Assembly: GCA_963716685.1 (NCBI GenBank)
Contig: CAVQTR010000003.1
Coordinates: forward strand, 186,001-250,000
Source of the DNA: JALYXI01 sp963716685
Lineage (GTDB): Bacteria > Acidobacteriota > Terriglobia > Bryobacterales > Bryobacteraceae
DNA length: 64,000 nt
Reading direction: 5' to 3'
Positions 44,021 through 54,929 of the stretch are shown in pieces (the first letter of the stretch is position 1; each line of letters opens with the position of its first letter). The notes below the pieces were generated by a model that saw only the letters and a list, made by a program, of their open reading frames with translations, was not told the DNA's origin and did no database searches. The translations under genes were made by a program, and so were the position numbers.

Positions 44021-44767
44021 ATGGATGCACTTTCTCTCACCGCCGCCAGCGGCATGCGCGCCAGGCTCGATTCCCTGGAAATGCTGGCGAATAATCTTGC
44101 CAACTCCTCCACCGGCGGATACAAGACTGATCGCGAGTTCTACAGTCTCTATGTCTCCGCGGACGCGAACGATGCCGTGGATTCCGGGCTCGCAGCTTCG
44201 CCCGACACCCTACCCGTGGTAGACAAGCCCTGGACGGATTTCTCTCAAGGCACGCTGCAGGTTACGGACAACCCGCTCGATTTCGCTCTCTCCGGCAAGG
44301 GCTTTTTTGCGGTGAACGGCCCCACCGGCGTCCTCTACACAAGGAACGGGAAGTTCAAGCTGACGCCAGCGGGAGAGTTGGCGAACCAGGACGGGATGAC
44401 CGTGCAAAGCAAAACCGGCGGGACCATCAAAACCGTCTCGTCCACTCCGCTGCATGTGGGGCAGGACGGCACCGTGACTCAGGATGGCCAGAGTCTCGGA
44501 CAATTCAACGTCGAGGCTTTCGACGAGCCGGCGGATCTGAGCAAACAGGGAATGAACTACTTTTACAAGCGCAATCCGCTGCAGGCTGCGCAACCCGCCC
44601 GCGCGGAAGTCCATCAGGGCAAGCTCGAGGGCTCGAATGTAGGCAGCGCGGAAAGCGCAGTCCGTCTCGTCACTGTCATGCGTCAGTTCGAAATGCTGCA
44701 AAAGGCCATGAATATCGGAGCGGACATGAACCGCCTCGCCATCGAAGAAGTCGCGAAACCAAGTTAA
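44021..44767 (+). CDS. flgF: Flagellar proximal rod protein FlgF
   Basis: The 248-residue protein has the rod N-terminus (MDALSLTAASGMRARLDSLE, then MLANNLANSSTGGYKTDREFYSLY), the D1 segment LDFALSGKGFFAVNGPTGVLYTRNGKF, and a C-terminal helix with ESAVRLVTVMRQFEMLQKAM. It is one of the two FlgF/FlgG-type genes in tandem; the first place and the LDSLEMLANN motif fit FlgF. A TTG nine codons earlier is open, but the ATG matches the conserved start. Confidence 0.9.
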   Translation: MDALSLTAASGMRARLDSLEMLANNLANSSTGGYKTDREFYSLYVSADANDAVDSGLAASPDTLPVVDKPWTDFSQGTLQVTDNPLDFALSGKGFFAVNGPTGVLYTRNGKFKLTPAGELANQDGMTVQSKTGGTIKTVSSTPLHVGQDGTVTQDGQSLGQFNVEAFDEPADLSKQGMNYFYKRNPLQAAQPARAEVHQGKLEGSNVGSAESAVRLVTVMRQFEMLQKAMNIGADMNRLAIEEVAKPS

Positions 44768-44783
44768 TCCGGAGGATCAATCT

Positions 44784-45575
44784 ATGATGAGAGCACTTTA
44801 CAGCGCCGCAAGCGGGATGACGGCGCAGCAAACAAACGTCGACAACATCGCCAACAATCTGGCCAACGCGAACACCAATGGCTATAAGTCGCGGCGCGCT
44901 CAGTTCCAGGATCTGCTGTACCAGAATCTGGTGACGCCCGGCGCCGCCGCGGGACAGCAAACCACCGTGCCCACGGGGCTGCAGGTGGGTCTGGGAACCC
45001 GCGCGGCTTCGAACGAAATCGTGTTTACGCAGGGCAATTTCCAGCAAACCGACAACCCGCTCGATATGGTGATTCAGGGGCGCGGCTTCTTTCAGGTGCG
45101 CAAGCCTTCGGGCGAGATCGCTTACACCCGCGCCGGCTCATTCCAGCTGAATAAAGACGGCAACGTGGTGACTTCGGACGGCGATCCCATCGAGCCCGCA
45201 ATCACCATTCCTCCCGGCGCGCAATCCATCACAATCGCGACCGACGGGACCGTGAGTTATACCCTGCAAGGGCAGGCCGCCTCGCAGCAGGCAGGGCAGA
45301 TCCAGCTGGCCGACTTCCAGAATCCGGCCGGCCTGAACAGCATCGGACGGAACCTGTACCTGCCCACGGACGCGTCCGGCGATGCGGTGGTGTCCGCACC
45401 CGGCAGCACCGAAGGGTTGGGCACCATTCAACAGGGCTATGTGGAGGGTTCGAACGTCAGCGTGGTCGACGAATTCATCAATATGATCACCGCCCAGCGC
45501 ACCTATGAAGCCAACGCCAAGGTGGTCACGGCGGCGGATCAGATGTACCAGGACATCAACAACCTGACGCGATGA
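44784..45575 (+). CDS. flgG: Flagellar distal rod protein FlgG
   Basis: The 263-residue protein has the typical FlgG sequence: MMRALYSAASGMTAQQTNVDN, IANNLANANTNGYKSRRAQF, QDLLYQNL, DMVIQGRGFFQV, and the C-terminal EGSNVSVVDEFINMITAQRTYEANAKV. It forms the distal rod. A ribosome site GGAGGA lies before the ATG. It overlaps flgA by 4 bases. Confidence 0.97.
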   Translation: MMRALYSAASGMTAQQTNVDNIANNLANANTNGYKSRRAQFQDLLYQNLVTPGAAAGQQTTVPTGLQVGLGTRAASNEIVFTQGNFQQTDNPLDMVIQGRGFFQVRKPSGEIAYTRAGSFQLNKDGNVVTSDGDPIEPAITIPPGAQSITIATDGTVSYTLQGQAASQQAGQIQLADFQNPAGLNSIGRNLYLPTDASGDAVVSAPGSTEGLGTIQQGYVEGSNVSVVDEFINMITAQRTYEANAKVVTAADQMYQDINNLTR

Positions 45576-46444
45576 TCCTGATTGGCTTTGTTTTGTTGTT
45601 TGCCTGCCACGGCGTTGAGAGTGACTCGATTCTGGGGCGCGACCTGGCCGCCGCGGATTCCCGGTTTGCGCCGGTCCCCGACGATCTGCGGCTCGGTTAC
45701 GCTCCCGCGCCGGGTCTACGCCGCACTCTCGGCGCAGCTGAGCTAAAGCGGATCGCCGGGCGATTCGACATTAGTGGAGAGTTTACGAATATCTGCTTCG
45801 AATACCCCATGCGCGACCTTACTTCCCAAGAGATTCTGCAGAGTTTACTGACGGGCTTGAACACGGAACGCGCCGAAATCGAGATCGCGGAGTTCAGCCG
45901 CTACCCGGCTCCGAAAGGGGAAGTCGTCTTCCCAAGGAATATGTTGAGCCGTCCGTCGCCGGTGCGTCCGGGCGAGCCGGTTCTGTGGCGCGGATACGTG
46001 AAGTATGCCGGTGACCGGCACTTCACCGTGTGGGCTCGGGTGCGCATTCAGGTTCCGGAAGCCCGAGTAATTGCGCTGGAAAATTTGGATGCCGCGCGCC
46101 CGGTACGCGCAGAACAGCTGCGGGTGGAAGTGGTGAACGGCTTTCCCTCGCCGCAGCCGCTGGCGAGTTCGGTGGAACAGGTGGCCGGCAGAATGCTGCG
46201 GCGCGCGGTCCGGAGTGGCGCGGCGGTATCGCTGGACGCGGTGGATGCGGCCGCGCAGGATGTGAATCGCGGGGACAAAGTCGAAGTGCGGGCCGATTCC
46301 GGGCAGGCGCACCTTACCTTTGAGGCGCGAGCTGAATCGAGCGGTGCAGTGGGCGATGCCGTGAAGATACGCAACGCGAAGTCGGGCAAAATATTCCCCG
46401 CGCGCGTGGTGGCGAAGGGGAAAGTCGCCGTGGTGAGCGAGTGA
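45572..46444 (+). CDS. flgA: P-ring assembly chaperone FlgA
   Basis: The 290-residue protein has a signal segment (MILIGFVLLFACHG), a variable middle, and a C-terminal SAF/FlgA domain: VPEARVIALENLDAARPVRAEQLRVE, SVEQVAGRMLRRAVRSGAAVSLDAV, and AVGDAVKIRNAKSGKIFPARVV. It helps FlgI form the P-ring in the periplasm. It lies between flgG and flgH with 4-base overlaps on both sides. Confidence 0.88.
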   Translation: MILIGFVLLFACHGVESDSILGRDLAAADSRFAPVPDDLRLGYAPAPGLRRTLGAAELKRIAGRFDISGEFTNICFEYPMRDLTSQEILQSLLTGLNTERAEIEIAEFSRYPAPKGEVVFPRNMLSRPSPVRPGEPVLWRGYVKYAGDRHFTVWARVRIQVPEARVIALENLDAARPVRAEQLRVEVVNGFPSPQPLASSVEQVAGRMLRRAVRSGAAVSLDAVDAAAQDVNRGDKVEVRADSGQAHLTFEARAESSGAVGDAVKIRNAKSGKIFPARVVAKGKVAVVSE

Positions 46445-47142
46445 AAACGAGCTGCCTGCTGCTCCTGCTGGCTGTCGCGGCGCTCGCGGGAGCTGCGAAG
46501 GACAAGAAAGTGCCGGTCGCGCCGAAGGCTCCGCTCGATATCTACGTCGATGAGGCCACCGCGCGCGCCTCGGAGGCGACGGTGCGGGAAGTTTCTCCGG
46601 GTTCGCTGTGGAGTCCCGTAGCTGGTCTGGCCGACCTGGCGCGGGACCACCGCGCGAGCCAGGTGGACGATCTGGTCACGATCACCGTGGTCGAATCGGC
46701 TTCCGCGGTTGCGACGGGCGCAACCAAGACGTCGCGCGCTTCTTCTTCCGCAACGTCCATTTCGTCGAGCGCGCTTCCCGCTTCGGTGAACGCCAAACTC
46801 GGCAACGTGCTGGGGCTGACTGGTTCAAATGCGCTGAACGGCCAGGGTTCCACCTCGCGCGGCACCACGGTGAGCACGAGCTTGAGCGCCCGCGTGGTGC
46901 GCGTGCTGCCGAACGGCTATCTGGTGGTGGAAGGCGAAAAACAGATTCAGGTGGATTCGGAGAAGCAATCCATCCTGGTGCGTGGTGTGGTGCGCCCAGC
47001 GGACATTACGACCTCCAATACAGTCACCTCGACCCGACTCGCGCAGCTCGAAGTTCGAATCAACGGAAAAGGGGTAGTCGCCGATTCCACACGCCGGCCG
47101 GCGCTGCTTTACCGACTCCTGATGGGCATCCTCCCCTTTTAG
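46441..47142 (+). CDS. flgH: Flagellar L-ring protein FlgH (no lipobox)
   Basis: The 233-residue protein has the FlgH core: GSLWSPVAGLADLARDHRAS, VDDLVTITVVESASAVATG, LSARVVRVLPNGYLVVEGEK, and ILVRGVVRPADITTSNTVTS. FlgH is usually an outer-membrane lipoprotein. Here the signal ends LAVAALAGAAKDKK, where the position of the lipobox cysteine is alanine; the only nearby cysteine is residue 5. The start (GTG) overlaps flgA by 4 bases. The L-ring would then be held without the common lipid anchor, or the true start differs. Confidence 0.93.
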   Translation: MKTSCLLLLLAVAALAGAAKDKKVPVAPKAPLDIYVDEATARASEATVREVSPGSLWSPVAGLADLARDHRASQVDDLVTITVVESASAVATGATKTSRASSSATSISSSALPASVNAKLGNVLGLTGSNALNGQGSTSRGTTVSTSLSARVVRVLPNGYLVVEGEKQIQVDSEKQSILVRGVVRPADITTSNTVTSTRLAQLEVRINGKGVVADSTRRPALLYRLLMGILPF

Positions 47143-47143
47143 A

Positions 47144-48244
47144 ATGAACAAAATCATCGCGGTTGCGCTCGTTTGGCTTTGTTTTGTACGCGGCGGTGCA
47201 AGCGCGGCCACGCGGCTGAAAGACGTCACGTCATTCGAAGGAATGCGTGAGAACCAGCTGATTGGGTATGGTCTGGTGGTCGGATTGGCGGGAACCGGCG
47301 ACCGGCGGCAATCCGTGTTTTCCACCCAAAGTCTCACCAACATGCTGCAGCGCATGGGCGTGTCCGTGGATCCGACGACGCTGACCGTCAAGAACACGGC
47401 GGCGGTGATGGTGACGGCGACGCTGCCGGCCTTTGCACAGCCGGGCAATCGCATCGATGTCAGCGCAGCCGCGATCGGCGATGCCGCCAATCTGCAGGGC
47501 GGCCTGCTGGTGCTGACCAGTCTGCGTGGTCCAAACGGGCAGGTTTACGCCGTGGCGCAGGGCGCGGTAGTTACCGGCGGCTTTGTCGCCGGCAAAGCTG
47601 GAAACAGCCAGACACTGAATCATCCCACCGTTGGCCGCGTTCCGAATGGAGCGCTGGTGGAGCGGCCGGCTCCGTCGGTAACGCCTGGCGGCCAGATGAA
47701 GCTGCAGATGCAGCAAGCGGATTTCACCACCGCCTCTCGCGTGGCAGCGGCAGTGAACCAACGCTTTCCATCGCCGGTGGCGGTGGCTCACGCCGACAAT
47801 CCCGCTGTCGTCAGCGTCACCGTGCCGCCTTCTTACGTGAAGCGGCCGATCGAGTTTATGGCAGAACTGGAAAACGTCACCATCGATGTCGATCGCGTGG
47901 CGCGAGTGGTGGTGAACGAGCGCACCGGCACCATCATCATCGGCAAGGAAGTGCGTATCTCACCCGTGGCGATTCTGCAGGGTAATCTGACGGTGGAAAT
48001 CCGAACCAGCCTCGACGTTTCTCAACCCGCGCCGCTCTCGAAGGGTACGACGGAAGTGCTTCCGCAGGTCTCAACGCAGGTAAAAGACGAAAAGACGCGC
48101 AACGTGGTGTTGAAGCAGGGCGCGACGGTAGAAGATCTGGTCCGGGCGCTGACCGCAATCGGTTCCACCTCCCGCGATGTTATTGTCATTCTGCAAAGTC
48201 TGCGCGCGGCCGGAGCTCTGGAAGCGGAACTGGAGGTTCTATAG
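47144..48244 (+). CDS. flgI: Flagellar P-ring protein FlgI
   Basis: The 366-residue protein has a signal peptide (MNKIIAVALVWLCFVRGGASA) and the FlgI body: TRLKDVTSFEGMRENQLIGYGLVVGLAGTGD region, FSTQSLTNMLQRMGV, NTAAVMVTATLPAFAQPGNRIDV, and the end with DLVRALTAIGSTSRDVIVILQSLRAAGAL. It forms the periplasmic P-ring around the rod. The gap to flgH is 1 base and the flgJ start follows its stop at once. Confidence 0.97.
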   Translation: MNKIIAVALVWLCFVRGGASAATRLKDVTSFEGMRENQLIGYGLVVGLAGTGDRRQSVFSTQSLTNMLQRMGVSVDPTTLTVKNTAAVMVTATLPAFAQPGNRIDVSAAAIGDAANLQGGLLVLTSLRGPNGQVYAVAQGAVVTGGFVAGKAGNSQTLNHPTVGRVPNGALVERPAPSVTPGGQMKLQMQQADFTTASRVAAAVNQRFPSPVAVAHADNPAVVSVTVPPSYVKRPIEFMAELENVTIDVDRVARVVVNERTGTIIIGKEVRISPVAILQGNLTVEIRTSLDVSQPAPLSKGTTEVLPQVSTQVKDEKTRNVVLKQGATVEDLVRALTAIGSTSRDVIVILQSLRAAGALEAELEVL

Positions 48245-48529
48245 ATGGTGATCGGCTCTCTGGTAATGCCGCCGCAGCCGGACGCGCCTGTGCCCGACGG
48301 CAAGTCCGCCAAAGCGGCGAAGCAGTTCGAATCTTTGCTGATCGAGCAGATGTTGAAATCCACTCACCCGAACGGTTCCGGCTGGCTGGGTACCGGAGAC
48401 GATCAGTCAGGTCAGGCCGCGGTGGGCTTCGCGGAAGAGCAGTTCGCTTCGGCGATTACGGCCGGCGGCGGACTGGGGCTCGCCCGAATCATCGAAGCGA
48501 GCCTGAATGGTCAGAAGCTCCAGGACTGA
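48245..48529 (+). CDS. flgJ: FlgJ-like rod-binding protein without muramidase domain
   Basis: The 94-residue protein corresponds to the N-terminal rod-cap half of FlgJ: KSAKAAKQFESLLIEQMLKS, VGFAEEQFASAITAGGGLGLARII. The peptidoglycan-cutting domain of enterobacterial FlgJ is absent. The separate lytic transglycosylase at 49348 may do that work. The 3' end overlaps convergent fliS by 19 bases. Confidence 0.87.
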   Translation: MVIGSLVMPPQPDAPVPDGKSAKAAKQFESLLIEQMLKSTHPNGSGWLGTGDDQSGQAAVGFAEEQFASAITAGGGLGLARIIEASLNGQKLQD

Positions 48530-48972
48530 GCGGCCGGTTCGGAAGCCTGCGCCGCGAAGAAGTGCGTCTTAACGGCAGCCGCGGCGGTGGTGACTTCGCG
48601 GCGATTGCTGGTGAGGACGCCCTGCCAGCCCTCGTTGAGAGTGGTCAGGAGCCCGAGCACCTCGGCGAGCGGCGCATCCTGCTTTTTGAGGTTCGCCTCC
48701 AGCAGCCGGTTCATACTGTAGGTATACAGGCGGCTGAGGTTTGAAACAATTTCATCCTGGCCTTCCGAAGCCTGCAACGACCCGAGCAGTTCACCGATGA
48801 TGCGGCATGCCTTGCTGATGGCCGCGCAGCGCGCCGGAACGTCTCCGGCCGCCAGACCGCGCCGCGCTTCGCGAAGTTCTACGATGGCGGCCTGGTACAG
48901 CAGGCAGACCAGTTCGACCGGACTCGCCGAAAGAACTTCCTGCTCCAGATAAGCGCTCAGTTTGGTTGTCAT
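48511..48972 (-). CDS. fliS: Flagellin export chaperone FliS
   Basis: The 153-residue protein has the FliS four-helix pattern: YLEQEVLSASPVELVCLLYQAAI, AISKACRIIGELLGSLQASEG, NLSRLYTYSMNRLLEANLKKQ, and EVLGLLTTLNEGWQGVL. It binds flagellin ends and stops early polymerisation. It follows flaG by 18 bases. No flagellin gene is nearby. Confidence 0.92.
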   Translation of the reverse strand: MTTKLSAYLEQEVLSASPVELVCLLYQAAIVELREARRGLAAGDVPARCAAISKACRIIGELLGSLQASEGQDEIVSNLSRLYTYSMNRLLEANLKKQDAPLAEVLGLLTTLNEGWQGVLTSNRREVTTAAAAVKTHFFAAQASEPAAQSWSF

Positions 48973-48990
48973 ATTCCTCCGTAAGAAGTC

Positions 48991-49281
48991 TTATCGAACC
49001 GTTCCGGAGTTGTTCGAGCGGAGTTCCGCAAGATTTCGGGAAACCTCAAGCAGGTATTCCGACGGAACCTCGTCGATCACTTCGCGAGTTCCGGCATCGA
49101 TGATCCGAACCACGGGCTGATGCGATTTGGGGTCAAGGAAGATGGAAAATTCCCGGCCCTTGCCCGCGCTACCATCGTTGTTCAGGGTGCGGACGGCGCG
49201 CACCAGTTCACGATTTTGAGCACTCTGGTCAGCGGCAATCGGCTTAGGCGCAACTGCCGAATTGACTGGCGTGATCTGCAT
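48991..49281 (-). CDS. flaG: FlaG family protein
   Basis: The 96-residue protein has the FlaG pattern: RELVRAVRTLNN, FSIFLDPKSHQPVVRIIDAGTREVIDEVPSEYLLEV, then a C-terminal helix RNLAELRSN. FlaG affects filament length in some bacteria. The ATG at 49281 follows AGGAACC; an ATG eight codons upstream (49305) is less likely because it falls in the sigma-28 -10 box. It forms flaG-fliS. Confidence 0.85.
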   Translation of the reverse strand: MQITPVNSAVAPKPIAADQSAQNRELVRAVRTLNNDGSAGKGREFSIFLDPKSHQPVVRIIDAGTREVIDEVPSEYLLEVSRNLAELRSNNSGTVR

Positions 49282-49301
49282 AGAAAGGTTCCTCAGGTAT
49301 C

Positions 49302-49328
49302 TCATCGTCCGCGCCGCAGAATGTTTTA
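49302..49328 (-). promoter_or_regulatory. Sigma-28-type promoter of flaG-fliS
   Basis: TAAAACAT, 11 bases, then GACGATGA on the minus strand; TAAA and CGAT cores are kept. A perfect inverted repeat TTTAGC-N6-GCTAAA at 49325-49342 overlaps its -35 end and lies just before the divergent transglycosylase ATG. Confidence 0.65.
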
Positions 49329-49347
49329 GCTTTCCTGCTAAAGCTCC

Positions 49348-49941
49348 ATGCGCGGGACGCCGATTATTTCAGTGGTGGTTCTTCTTCTATGGTTCCTGGT
49401 GGCGCAGCAAAGCGACTCGCTCGCGGCGCAGCAGCGGTCGGTCGCGGCTCAGATCAGCGCTATTCGCAAACGGGCAAAGCTGCCGGTGAAGACTGTTCCG
49501 GCGTTCTTCGTGATGCAGCAGGCCGAGGAAAACGGGCCGTGCGAAGCTCTGCCGCCGATGCGGGTCGGAAGACTGGTGGAGGACGCCGCAAAGCGCACCG
49601 GACTCGATGCCGGTCTGATTCATGCGGTGATGGAGCAGGAATCGGCATTTCGGCCATGCGCGGTTTCTCACCAGGGCGCGCGCGGGCTGATGCAACTGAT
49701 GCCGGCGACGATGGAGCAGTTCGGCGTAACTGACGCCTTTGACCCGGAACAGAATGTCGGGGCCGGAGCAAGCCTGCTGAAAAACCTGATGACGCGCTAT
49801 GCCGGAGATCTCAATCGCGTGCTGGGAGCCTATAATGCGGGAACGGCACGCGTCGACCAAAGCGACGGCGTGCCGATGATTCCGGAAACAATGAACTACG
49901 TTGAGCGGATACTGGGGCGGCTTAGCGCCCCGGAGCGGTGA
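49348..49941 (+). CDS. Lytic transglycosylase (SLT domain)
   Basis: The 197-residue protein has a signal anchor (IISVVVLLLWFLVAQQ) and a C-terminal SLT domain. The catalytic glutamate lies in IHAVMEQESAFRPCAVS; the family motifs GARGLMQLMP, NVGAGASLLKNLMTRY and LGAYNAGTARV follow. It cuts the glycan chain of peptidoglycan in the periplasm. Its place next to flgJ and flaG suggests that it opens the wall for the rod, which the single-domain FlgJ cannot do. It overlaps the convergent oxidase subunit IV gene by 20 bases. Confidence 0.92.
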   Translation: MRGTPIISVVVLLLWFLVAQQSDSLAAQQRSVAAQISAIRKRAKLPVKTVPAFFVMQQAEENGPCEALPPMRVGRLVEDAAKRTGLDAGLIHAVMEQESAFRPCAVSHQGARGLMQLMPATMEQFGVTDAFDPEQNVGAGASLLKNLMTRYAGDLNRVLGAYNAGTARVDQSDGVPMIPETMNYVERILGRLSAPER

Positions 49942-50221
49942 TGTTGCGGGTCAGCAGATCCGACATGGTGAAGAACACCATGACCAGAAGGAAGATGAAG
50001 CCGCTGGCGACTACGGCCTTGGTCAGGGTGGTGCTGTACTTAACGTGCATGAAGAAGAGCACCACCAGGCTGGCCTTGAACACGGCGATGGCCATGGCGA
50101 CCAGAAGATTGAACGGACCGAGATCCACGTAAGCAATCCCGGTGGTGACCACGGTCATGACAAGCAGGGTGAGGAAGACACCCCAGTAGACTCTAACAGG
50201 TACGATGTGTTCGGCTGACAT
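49922..50221 (-). CDS. Cytochrome c oxidase subunit IV
   Basis: The 99-residue protein has three membrane helices (VFLTLLVMTVVTTGIAYV, LLVAMAIAVFKASLVVLFFMHV, VASGFIFLLVMVFFTMSDLL). VFKASLVVLFFMHVKYS is the signature of prokaryotic COX4/CyoD-like subunits. It is the last gene of the alternative complex III-oxidase operon, 3 bases after subunit III. Confidence 0.93.
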   Translation of the reverse strand: MSAEHIVPVRVYWGVFLTLLVMTVVTTGIAYVDLGPFNLLVAMAIAVFKASLVVLFFMHVKYSTTLTKAVVASGFIFLLVMVFFTMSDLLTRNITAPGR

Positions 50222-50224
50222 GGT

Positions 50225-52506
<2,282 letters not shown>

Positions 52507-52542
52507 AGTTCTTGTTCCCTGTTATTTTAACCAGTGGCCAGG

Positions 52543-53589
52543 TTACTTGTTCTGTGGCGCCGTTCCGCCCAGTGGATCCGGGTCTACGCGCCCGGCGGGC
52601 AGGGAATTGCCTCCCCGTGCCGCTCCTCCGGGCTGCAGCCGGTTGTTGTCGCCGGCTGTCGGGCCCAGAGACTTGACGTATTCGATTAACTGCTGCAAGC
52701 CTTCTTCGGTTACCAGCCCCTGAAAGACGGGCATGATGTTCTGGTACCCTTCTACAATTTTCGCACCGGGGTTCAGAATCGATTCGCGCACGTAGCTCGC
52801 GTCCGCCGTGACGATGCCGGCGTTGGTACGAACCGGCTTGCCGAACACCCCGACCAGATTCGGGCAGCGGCCCTGACCATCGGTCTGGTGGCAGTTGACG
52901 CAGCCCAGCTGCTGAAAGAGCGCTTCGCCTTTTTGGGCGAGGCTGCCCTGGGCGCCGCCATCGGCCAGCCACTGAGCAAACTGGTTCGGCTCCATCACGT
53001 AGACGGTTCCGATCATGTTCGAGTGGCGCGTGCCGCAATACTCGGCGCAGAAGATGTGATAAGTGCCTACCTTGGTGGGCCGGAACCATTCGGTGGTGTA
53101 TTTGCCGGGAACCACGTCGGACTTCGACCGGAACGCCGGGACGAAGAAATCGTGGATGACGTCTTCGGACGTCATGGTCAGCTTGATGTTGCGGTTCACC
53201 GGGATGTGCAGCTCGTTCATTTCCCGCTGCCCTTCCATGTGCTGCAGTTTCCACATCCACTGCTTGCCGGTGACGTAGATCTCCATGGAATCTGCGGGAG
53301 GCCGCGATTCGGTGAAGAACAGGCTGGCGCCCCACGCGAACATGACCATGGAAAGGCCAAGCGGGATGACCGACCAGATGATTTCGAGAACGATGCCGCC
53401 GTGCACTCGGGCCGGGATGTAGTTCTTCGGAGCGGCGACGGTATTTGATCGCGAAGTAGATGATCAGTACCGCGATCAGCAGCGAAAAGAACGCGGTGGT
53501 CAACACCAGAAACGCGTAGAGCCCGTCCACGCTGCCGGCGATGGCCGAGGCTTGTTCCGGGAAAACCGGTATGTGAGATTCGTATCCAT
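52543..53589 (-). CDS. Cytochrome c oxidase subunit II with fused cytochrome c domain (frameshifted)
   Basis: The full gene starts at ATG 53589 (MDTNL). Two membrane helices follow (FLVLTTAFFSLLIAVLIIYF and EIIWSVIPLGLSMVMFAW), then the CuA domain with VTGKQWMWKLQH and FCAEYCGTRHSNMIG, and a C-terminal cytochrome c domain with heme motif CVNCH and a methionine ligand near NIMPVFQG. This makes the enzyme caa3-type. Frames change near 53566 (a T-run) and 53424 (SEE/NYIPARVHGG junction). Both are single-base changes, so the protein is probably intact in the cell. Confidence 0.9.
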
Positions 53590-53599
53590 GTGTGTCTGG

Positions 53600-54422
53600 C
53601 TAATGCTTTACGGCGCGCTCCCTCGCGTCACGCCGGAAGTTGATGAAACAGAACCCGCCGAGCAGAAGCAGCGTGGCCGCGCCGGCGACCCGCAGGGCGC
53701 CGAACGCCATGGGCGTGTATTTCCCGGTTGTCGGGTCGTAGTGGTAACAGAACAGCAGAACCTGATCGACCGGGTTGCCGATTTTGTTCTTGGCGGCTTC
53801 GATGAGACCGAGGCGGATATCCTTCGGCGAGTATTCCACGCCGTAGAAGTAGCGCGAGAGCTTGCCCTTCGGGCGTCAGGACCATGATGCCGCTCGCATG
53901 CGCGAACTGGTTGGTATGGACGTCGTAGCTGTAATGGAAGCCAACGGCGTCGGTCAGAGCTTTGATGGAAGCCAGGTCGCCGGTCAGAAAATGCCAGCCG
54001 TTCGCTGGTGCCGGGCGGTGGTAGAAGTTCATCATGGCCGCCTTTTTTCGGCGGCGAGCGGCGGTTTTTCGCGCGCATCGAAGCTGACGACGACTACCTC
54101 GAAATCCTCGCCCGGGTTAAAGGTGACTGCCTTGAGGCTGCTGACCACGCCGTTGAGGATCTGGGTGCACAGCATGGGGCAGGAATAGTAAACCAGCGCG
54201 AGCACAACCGGTCTTTTGCCGAAATAGTCTCCGAGCTTTACGTCACGGCCTGCATCGTCGCGAAACGGCAGATCGAGCGGGACCTGCGCGTTCAGGCGTC
54301 TGATCGATCCCGACATTCTTGAGCGGGACCGGACGGTCCACGCCTTTCATGTTCAACAGATCCTGCTGGGCGTACGAAGTGCACGCGGCCAGCAGAAACA
54401 ACGATGGAATCCACTTTCTCAT
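53600..54422 (-). CDS. SCO1/SenC copper chaperone (frameshifted)
   Basis: The start at 54422 gives a signal peptide (MRKWIPSLFLLAACTSYAQ). Three frames then cover the thioredoxin-like SCO domain: copper site CPMLC in VVLALVYYSCPMLCTQIL, FEVVVVSFDA, GWHFLTGDLASIKAL, and the histidine region NQFAHASGIMVLTPEG, followed by an added C-terminal membrane helix (AATLLLLGGFCFINF). It delivers copper to CuA of subunit II. Breaks lie near 54300, 54033 and 53870. Its ATG overlaps the stop of the single-span gene before it. Confidence 0.85.
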
Positions 54423-54929
54423 TGAGCGATCTTTTCAACAGTGCGGCCGCTGCTCGATTTCTCGGGAAGCAGCCGGTAACCCTCGGCGTCCAAACCTTCC
54501 GTACCGGCGAGCGGCTTCGAAGGCAGGCCCTGCTTAGCTACTGCGTCAATAGCCTGATCGATCGGGATATGCACAATGCCTTTCGCCTGATCGACCCATC
54601 CGTAATTATTCAGATGATGATCTTCGGCCGCGCGATAGTCTTTCAGGTCCCGCTTGGGGAACATCTGGAGGCGCGGCGTGGGCGGCAGTGTGGGCCGTTC
54701 CGCGATGACGGCCTTGGATACCGGACTTTCTTCGACATTTTGGTTGTGCTGGAACCAGACAAACAGGCCCCACATGGCGCTTGCGGCAAAGATGACGCCG
54801 AAAACGAGGGCGATGCCGTACTTCGATACGGTAAATACGTCCGCATCGCCGTGTTCGTAGGCTACGCGCGGGTTTTCTTCGGGATCCACAGGCTCGTTCG
54901 AGTCGTGATTTAGTGGTGATGTCGTCCAT
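54419..54929 (-). CDS. Single-span protein between actF and the SCO gene
   Basis: From ATG 54929 (MDDITT) a one-base change in an A-run near 54910 leads into the long frame: NHDSNEPVDPEENP, one membrane helix (YGIALVFGVIFAASAMWGLFVWF), then a periplasmic part with PPTPRLQMFPKRDLKDYRAAED and GIVHIPIDQAIDAVAKQGLP. It has about 169 residues. It may be an accessory subunit of alternative complex III or of the oxidase. The family is not recognised with confidence. It overlaps actF and the SCO gene. Confidence 0.7.
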
